The position numbers were made by a program, and so were the translations under genes. Under the pieces are notes generated by a model, which was given only the letters and a program-made list of their open reading frames with translations, was not told where the DNA came from and searched no databases. 9,809 nucleotides of DNA from Desulfobacteraceae bacterium (GTDB lineage: Bacteria; Desulfobacterota; Desulfobacteria; Desulfobacterales; Desulfobacteraceae): positions 1 through 9,809 of the forward strand of contig PIVQ01000228.1 of the NCBI GenBank assembly GCA_003354055.1, written 5' to 3'. Below, one piece after another: positions 5,472-9,809 of this stretch (positions are counted from its first letter, which is position 1; each line of letters opens with the position of its first letter).

Positions 5472-6615
5472 AAAGTATATTTAATGCCTGTTCTAAATCA
5501 TTTATAATATCCTCAATATTTTCAACACCAATTGATAATCTACATAAATTATCTGTAATTCCAAGTTGTAATCTTTGTCTTTTTGGAACACTATCATGTG
5601 TCATTGTAGCTGGAAGTTCAGCTAATGATTCAACACCACCTAATGATACGGCAACTGCAAATAATTTTAAGTTTTCTAAAAATGTGGTTGATTCTTTTAA
5701 TCCACCTTTTAGTAAAAGTGTTATCATTCCCCCTCCGGTTTTCATTTGTTTTGATATTGTTTTATAATTAGGATGTGATGTTAATCCTGGATAATATACT
5801 CTTTCAATCTTAGGGTGTTTTTCTAAATATTCTGCAACTTCTAATGCATTTTGTGCGTGTTTTTCCATTCTAAGATGTAAAGTTTTCATTCCTCTAATTA
5901 CCATATAACAATCAAACGGTGAAGGAACAGCTCCAACACAACTTTGTATAAATTTTAATTTATCTCGTATAGTTTCAGAATTTGTGATTGCACAACCCAT
6001 AATAACATCGGAATGACCATTTAAGTATTTTGTAACACTGTGAACAACAATATCAGCACCTAAATTTAGTGGATTTACATTATATGGTGAAGCAAATGTA
6101 TTATCAACAAATACCATTACATCAAATTTATGTGCTATTAAACATATTTTTTCAATATCACAAACTTTTAATAATGGATTAGTTATTGATTCTAACCATA
6201 TACAAGTTATTTTTGGATTATTTCTAAGAGTATTTGCTAAAGTATCTTTAATATTAATTAAATCTGCGTATGTTACTGTTATATTATTTAATTTTTCTAC
6301 GACTTGTAAGAAATATTTATGTGTGCCTCCATATATATTATCAATTGATAATATATGATCTCCTGGTTTTAATATATTTATAGTTGCTGATGTTGCTGCC
6401 ATTCCAGATGAAAAACATATTCCATATTTTCCACATTCTGTTTTCGCAATTAATTCTTCTAATATCTTTCTAGTTGGATTTGAACATCTTGAATATTCAA
6501 ACTTAGAATTATTAGAAACGTATGTTGTAGAAAGTTCAATTCCTGGACAAACTGCCCCGTGAATAGGATTAGGTTCTTGACCTCCGTGAATTGATAATGT
6601 TCCAAAGCCTTTCAT
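5470..6615 (-). CDS. CTH: Cystathionine gamma-lyase (PLP-dependent)
   Basis: 381 residues, near the roughly 390-405 of cellular enzymes, and the Cys/Met-metabolism PLP fold is complete. The enzyme splits cystathionine into cysteine, 2-oxobutyrate and ammonia (last step of reverse transsulfuration), and can release H2S from cysteine. Visible sites are YSR (41-43, reaching the neighbouring subunit's cofactor), SSGM (69-72) around the phosphate, Y95 in DNIYGGT stacking on PLP, D171 in VDNTF, the Schiff-base lysine K196 in HSVTKYLNGHSDV, and R359 in CRLSIGVE for the substrate carboxylate. The segments AVPSPFDCYMVIRGMKTLHLRMEKH and SLGGVESLAELPATMTHDSVP closely follow animal and fungal cystathionine gamma-lyase. 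Cystathionine gamma-synthase is the main alternative and shares the fold. The gene is unspliced and lies between the helicase and the oxygenase. Rare in viruses; probably host-derived. Confidence 0.93.
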   Translation of the reverse strand: MKGFGTLSIHGGQEPNPIHGAVCPGIELSTTYVSNNSKFEYSRCSNPTRKILEELIAKTECGKYGICFSSGMAATSATINILKPGDHILSIDNIYGGTHKYFLQVVEKLNNITVTYADLINIKDTLANTLRNNPKITCIWLESITNPLLKVCDIEKICLIAHKFDVMVFVDNTFASPYNVNPLNLGADIVVHSVTKYLNGHSDVIMGCAITNSETIRDKLKFIQSCVGAVPSPFDCYMVIRGMKTLHLRMEKHAQNALEVAEYLEKHPKIERVYYPGLTSHPNYKTISKQMKTGGGMITLLLKGGLKESTTFLENLKLFAVAVSLGGVESLAELPATMTHDSVPKRQRLQLGITDNLCRLSIGVENIEDIINDLEQALNIL

Positions 6616-6631
6616 TTATCTTGTATTTTAT

Positions 6632-6653
6632 TTTTATATTATATCATAAGATA
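6632..6653 (-). promoter_or_regulatory. Shared 22-base upstream element (lyase copy)
   Basis: On the minus strand this reads TATCTTATGATATAATAT followed by AAAA, ending 16 bases before the ATG at 6615. It is 20/22 identical to the element before the oxygenase gene. No AAAATTGA is present between the helicase stop and this start. Confidence 0.4.
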
Positions 6654-6664
6654 AAAATATTTTT
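6653..6664 (-). terminator. AAAAATATTTTT palindrome after the helicase gene
   Basis: A perfect 12-base palindrome 20 bases past the helicase stop. A second palindrome, tgaatattca, lies closer to the stop. It may be the 3'-end hairpin of the helicase mRNA; chance is possible in this composition. Confidence 0.3.
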
Positions 6665-6684
6665 GGAATTATTTGAATATTCAT

Positions 6685-9144
6685 TTACATTTTTATATAT
6701 AAACTCTCTGTTGATACAATATCTCTTAATATTTTTGAATGGATATTTTCAAGTTTATAAAATAAACGATTATTATTACTTACACTTGATAATACTTCTA
6801 ATGTGCAGATTAAGTTGTCTAAATGAATCATATCCTTTATAAAATTTCCACAATAATTATCAAAATATAATTGTTCAAATGTTTTTCCATCAGCCCATTG
6901 ATAAGCATACTGAACCATATCGTAATTTAATTTCCACTCGGTTTGCATATATATTTGCATTTTGTCTTCTTCTCCTTGTAAATTTCCGTTTAATGTATCT
7001 AAATGTTTTAACATTGTTTTTAAATTATTTGAAATATCTAAATCATTAGCACTATGAACACTCATTCCATCGCTTAAACATTTTGTATGTAAGAATACAC
7101 CTAACATACCACATATTTCTGATTCTGTTAATTTATCAAAGAATCCTTTTGTTAATAATTCTGTTAATAGTAATTCGTTGCATTCATTCACTTGGGAGGC
7201 TATTATACCTTTTAATGTAATATTTTCTTTTCCCAAATCTTTATAATTTTGACCGTCTTTAATATTAATATAACCATTTTCTTTTAATAAGTTCAAAATC
7301 TTTTCTAAATTACAGGATGTATTATCTTGCCAGTTTTCTAAATCATACTTTAATTTAGCCAAATAATTATGTTCTTCATAATTTGCTAAGTATAAATTAT
7401 AATCATCTTCAAACTCTTCCATTGATTGAATCTTTTTAACAAACTTCTTTTGACCTTTAGTTGTTTTCTGTTTATTCACCATCTTTTCTTTAATTGTAAA
7501 GTATCTATCATAATCTTCTGTTGATACTTTTGTTTGTTGTAATTGTTGTAATCTTGCTTCCTGTTGTGCGATTTCATTTCTTAAATAATCTTTTTGTCCT
7601 TCTGATTCTTTATTTAATAAAGTATTTTCTAAGAACTTTTCAAATGAGACATGTTCGTTTAATAATATTTTCAATATGAATTGATAACTCATAGAAAACT
7701 TTGAAGCAATATTTGCTGAACTACCACACATAATACCTTTTAACTGTTGGGGAACAGGTAAATCAATAAGATTTGCTAATAAAATAACAGTTCCTACTTT
7801 ATCTAATCCGCGTCTGCCCGCTCTTCCCGCCATTTGTAAATATTCGGCAGTATTAACATATCTATGACCATCATTGCTATATTTTTGAAGACCGGTAAAT
7901 ACAACTGTTTTAATTGGTGCGTTAATTCCAACTGCGAATGTCTCGGTAGCAAATAATACCTTAATTAAACCTTCATTGCATAATAATTCAATAATCTCCT
8001 TAAAAACTGTTCGCATACCAGAATGATGATAAGCAATACCTCGTTTTAATAATTCACTTAATTCCAAGTATTCATTTGATTGTAAATATATTTCTTTGTT
8101 ATTTAATTGATGAATACTATTTCTAATAATTGTATCTACTCTTCCTTGTTCTAGTTTAGTATTGAAAGTCATTTCAACAGAATGGGCGTATTCTTCGCAT
8201 TTCTTTCTTGAGAATATAAAAAATAATGCTGGTAATAATTTCTTCTTCTGTAAATATTTTAATAAATTATTGACTACTACTTTTCTATTTGTGTAATTAT
8301 TTTTGAGTTTTTCATTTGCTTTCTTTACATTTTGAATTGTTGCTAAATTAATATCATTGAAAACACCTTTGCTACTTACTAATTCAATCATTTTATTACT
8401 CTTATTGATGATTATGTTATTATTTCCTAAATCTTTTGATTTCTTTGGAAACCGACTTGAATAATATAAGTAATGTGTAAGTGGTATTATTCTTTCTGCT
8501 TTTGGAATCCAATGACAAGGTTTTTGTTTAATTTTTTGTAACCATAAAGCAAAAGTATCTGCGTTTCCAATTGTTGCTGATAATAATACTAAATTAATAT
8601 GTGAAGGCAATAAGACAAGTGATTCTTCCCATACCTTGCCTCTGTCTTGCGAATTTATGTAATGAACTTCGTCAAAAATGACACAATCTACATCAGTTTC
8701 TAAATTAATATCCAAATCTAATTTATATTGAATTTTTTGGTCATCATATGATTTTTTATAAAGTAAGTTTCTTAAAATCTCGGTAGTCATAATCAGAACG
8801 TCTGCGTCAGGATTGAACTTCACATCACCTGTAAGAATACCGATATCGCAAATACCTTTAAACTTCTTCTTAAACTCATAAAACTTGGCATTAGATAGAG
8901 CTTTTATTGGTGATGTAAATATACATTTTTTGCCAGCTGCGATTGACTTACGAATTGCATAGTTTGCTAATAAAGTTTTACCAGAACCAGTTGCTGCTGT
9001 AATCAAGATGTTTTCATTTTGTTTTAATTTTTCAATGCCGTGTTTTTGAAAATCATCAAGTTCAAACGGATATTGTTTAAAATCTTTAATAAGTTCTTTA
9101 TCTTCTGTTAAGTATTTAGAATCTAAAAGTGATAATTTATTCAT
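6685..9144 (-). CDS. Ski2/Mtr4-like DExH RNA helicase, compact form
   Basis: 819 residues. All superfamily 2 motifs are present: Walker A AATGSGKT (50-57), Ia SPIKALSNAKF (78-88), GILTGD and TTEILRN, motif II DEVH (158-161) in FDEVHYINSQDRGKVWEE, motif III SAT (189-191), motif IV FIFSRKKCEEYA (309-320), motif V ATETFAVGINAP (399-410) and motif VI QMAGRAGRRGLD (437-448). DEVH and the following segment resemble Ski2/Mtr4, the cofactors that feed RNA to the exosome. The C-terminus (about 645-819) matches the helical DSHCT domain, ending RDIVSTESLYIKM. Cellular Ski2 and Mtr4 exceed 1000 residues; here the N-terminal extension is missing and the KOW/arch insertion is replaced by a charged, coiled-coil stretch (about 510-600). 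Likely role: unwinding RNA for turnover or processing in infected cells. It stands alone with its own early-type promoter. Confidence 0.93.
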   Translation of the reverse strand: MNKLSLLDSKYLTEDKELIKDFKQYPFELDDFQKHGIEKLKQNENILITAATGSGKTLLANYAIRKSIAAGKKCIFTSPIKALSNAKFYEFKKKFKGICDIGILTGDVKFNPDADVLIMTTEILRNLLYKKSYDDQKIQYKLDLDINLETDVDCVIFDEVHYINSQDRGKVWEESLVLLPSHINLVLLSATIGNADTFALWLQKIKQKPCHWIPKAERIIPLTHYLYYSSRFPKKSKDLGNNNIIINKSNKMIELVSSKGVFNDINLATIQNVKKANEKLKNNYTNRKVVVNNLLKYLQKKKLLPALFFIFSRKKCEEYAHSVEMTFNTKLEQGRVDTIIRNSIHQLNNKEIYLQSNEYLELSELLKRGIAYHHSGMRTVFKEIIELLCNEGLIKVLFATETFAVGINAPIKTVVFTGLQKYSNDGHRYVNTAEYLQMAGRAGRRGLDKVGTVILLANLIDLPVPQQLKGIMCGSSANIASKFSMSYQFILKILLNEHVSFEKFLENTLLNKESEGQKDYLRNEIAQQEARLQQLQQTKVSTEDYDRYFTIKEKMVNKQKTTKGQKKFVKKIQSMEEFEDDYNLYLANYEEHNYLAKLKYDLENWQDNTSCNLEKILNLLKENGYINIKDGQNYKDLGKENITLKGIIASQVNECNELLLTELLTKGFFDKLTESEICGMLGVFLHTKCLSDGMSVHSANDLDISNNLKTMLKHLDTLNGNLQGEEDKMQIYMQTEWKLNYDMVQYAYQWADGKTFEQLYFDNYCGNFIKDMIHLDNLICTLEVLSSVSNNNRLFYKLENIHSKILRDIVSTESLYIKM

Positions 9145-9187
9145 TTTGATTTAATTAAGTATATAATAATTAATTAAATATTTGGAT

Positions 9188-9195
9188 TCAATTTT
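9188..9195 (-). promoter_or_regulatory. AAAATTGA early-type promoter of the helicase
   Basis: AAAATTGA on the minus strand lies 43 bases before the ATG at 9144, in a 121-base gap with no other gene. It is identical to the known mimivirus early promoter core. Confidence 0.65.
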
Positions 9196-9265
9196 AATTT
9201 TTTAATCAACTTATTCAACCTTCAAAATTACATTATAATTATTTCTTTTTTTAATGATTATAACA

Positions 9266-9484
9266 TTACTCATCTATAATACAATATCTATAACCTGGTC
9301 TTTTAAACTGAGTTGGAAAAAGTCCTTCCTTACAAGATACTATTCCATCTTTATATATACATTCATTATCACCTGTAATAAAATTATTTTCACCTGTAAT
9401 AAAATAATAACCATTAAAATAACCTTCTTTTCTTCCCTTTAAAAATACTATAATTATAATTGCGATTATAATATATATTACCAT
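9266..9484 (-). CDS. Small one-pass membrane protein (72 aa), unknown
   Basis: ATG at 9484 opens MVIYIIIAIIIIVFLKGRK: a hydrophobic N-terminal segment (2-15) followed by basic residues. This suggests a signal anchor with the positive side next to it. The remaining 55 residues are hydrophilic and include FITGENNFITGDNE, two heptads coded by a DNA repeat, then cysteines in ECIYKDGIVSCKEG and a C-terminal RPGYRYCIIDE. Three cysteines outside the membrane could form a disulfide; many giant-virus virion membrane proteins look like this, but I know no specific family. The reverse-strand frame over the same bases (9254-9442) is judged a shadow. Confidence 0.65.
   Translation of the reverse strand: MVIYIIIAIIIIVFLKGRKEGYFNGYYFITGENNFITGDNECIYKDGIVSCKEGLFPTQFKRPGYRYCIIDE
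9369..9405 (-). repeat. Direct repeat of 16 bases, 21-base period
   Basis: tcacctgtaataaaat occurs at 9369-9384 and again at 9390-9405. The 21-base spacing keeps the frame and doubles a seven-residue unit (FITGENN / FITGDNE) in the small membrane protein. Confidence 0.85.
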
Positions 9485-9521
9485 TGTTATATATATTATA
9501 AATATATTTTTTCAAAATCTC

Positions 9522-9809
9522 TTAATTCCGTTTCTTTTTTAATTTATCTTCTTTCTTCTTATTTATTTTTTGATTTTCTCTTTCAATAAAAGCAGCATAT
9601 GATTCTGAATCTTGATCGTGATAATTAACATATACTTCATCCGGAAAGAAATGTTCAAACATTCCCTTAACATCAATTTTAAATGCTGCCTTTTTACCTA
9701 TTTTATCAATTTTAATATATTGACCATAATTAGATTTTAACGAAGCATAAAAAGTATTTTTACCTTTTGAGAAACCATTATTGTTATCTTTATTATATTC
9801 TTTGTATAA
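9522..9809 (-). CDS. 3' part of an unknown gene, lysine-rich C-terminus
   Basis: On the minus strand the frame is open from the right edge to the TAA complementary to 9522-9524, giving 95 residues with the start outside the window. The visible part reads SKGKNTFYASLKSNYGQYIK, then KIGKKAAFKIDVKGMFEHFF, then PDEVYVNYHDQDSESYAAFI, and ends in a lysine-rich tail (KKKEDKLKKKRN). It has a plausible alternation of strands and helices, no membrane segment, and codon use like its neighbours. I do not recognise the family. It ends 37 bases before the start of the small membrane-protein gene; that gap shows only A/T-rich sequence. Confidence 0.75.
   Translation of the reverse strand, partial: LYKEYNKDNNNGFSKGKNTFYASLKSNYGQYIKIDKIGKKAAFKIDVKGMFEHFFPDEVYVNYHDQDSESYAAFIERENQKINKKKEDKLKKKRN

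Noticed and set aside
6591..6842. Forward frame spanning the lyase start and helicase end
   Set aside because: It covers two well-supported opposite-strand genes and has a biased Ile/Leu/Tyr composition.
9254..9442. Forward frame over the small membrane protein
   Set aside because: The reverse-strand frame has a clear signal anchor, cysteines and an in-frame repeat; the forward product is Ile/Thr-rich without structure. The choice is less certain than for the others.
9673..9723. Two further AAAATTGA matches on the minus strand
   Set aside because: Both lie inside the coding part of the 9522-9809 gene as Lys-Ile-Asp codons, showing that the motif also occurs by chance in this composition.
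1..9809. tRNA genes, CRISPR arrays, insertion sequences, introns or inteins
   Set aside because: Nothing with cloverleaf-like GC stems, spaced identical repeats, transposase motifs or split domains was seen; all enzyme genes are continuous.

Overview
The window is AT-rich (by eye about three quarters A+T), intron-free and densely packed, with intergenic gaps of only about 37 to 150 bases. Its content points to a nucleocytoplasmic large DNA virus of the mimivirus-like group (Imitervirales). The clues are a divergent virus-type Ser/Thr kinase, a Ski2-like helicase, very lysine-rich proteins, AAAATTGA motifs (the known mimivirus early promoter) in front of several genes, and A+T hairpins right after stop codons, as in the mimivirus 3'-end hairpin rule. 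The placement is inferred from these features; no hallmark gene (capsid, polymerase B, A32 ATPase) lies in the window.

Layout. Three genes run rightward. The first is the 3' part of a gene cut by the left edge (3-464), ending in a histone-H1-like lysine/proline repeat. Next is an unknown lysine-rich protein (523-1161), then a kinase with a long basic, internally repeated tail (1219-2913). They meet the leftward genes in a convergent junction at about 2914-2959, which carries a hairpin. Leftward, read from the right edge, come: the 3' part of an unknown gene (9522-9809), a small one-pass membrane protein (9266-9484), a compact Ski2-like RNA helicase (6685-9144), cystathionine gamma-lyase (5470-6615), an isopenicillin-N-synthase-like 2-oxoglutarate/Fe(II) oxygenase (4367-5413), and a tandem family of three small related proteins (3920-4282, 3467-3787, 2960-3316).

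How the parts may work together. The helicase and the three small proteins carry AAAATTGA upstream and may be early genes. The lyase and the oxygenase lack it but share a different 22-base element, so they may form a separately timed metabolic pair. The basic proteins on the left look suited to binding nucleic acid or being packaged, which is inference.

The most interesting observation is in the small-protein family. The two closest copies have almost identical noncoding flanks, yet in the first 57 codons all ten codon differences change the amino acid. This suggests a tandemly duplicated cassette under diversifying selection, possibly a host-interaction family. No tRNA, rRNA, CRISPR array, transposon or replication origin was recognised, and there is no gene-free stretch longer than 300 bases.
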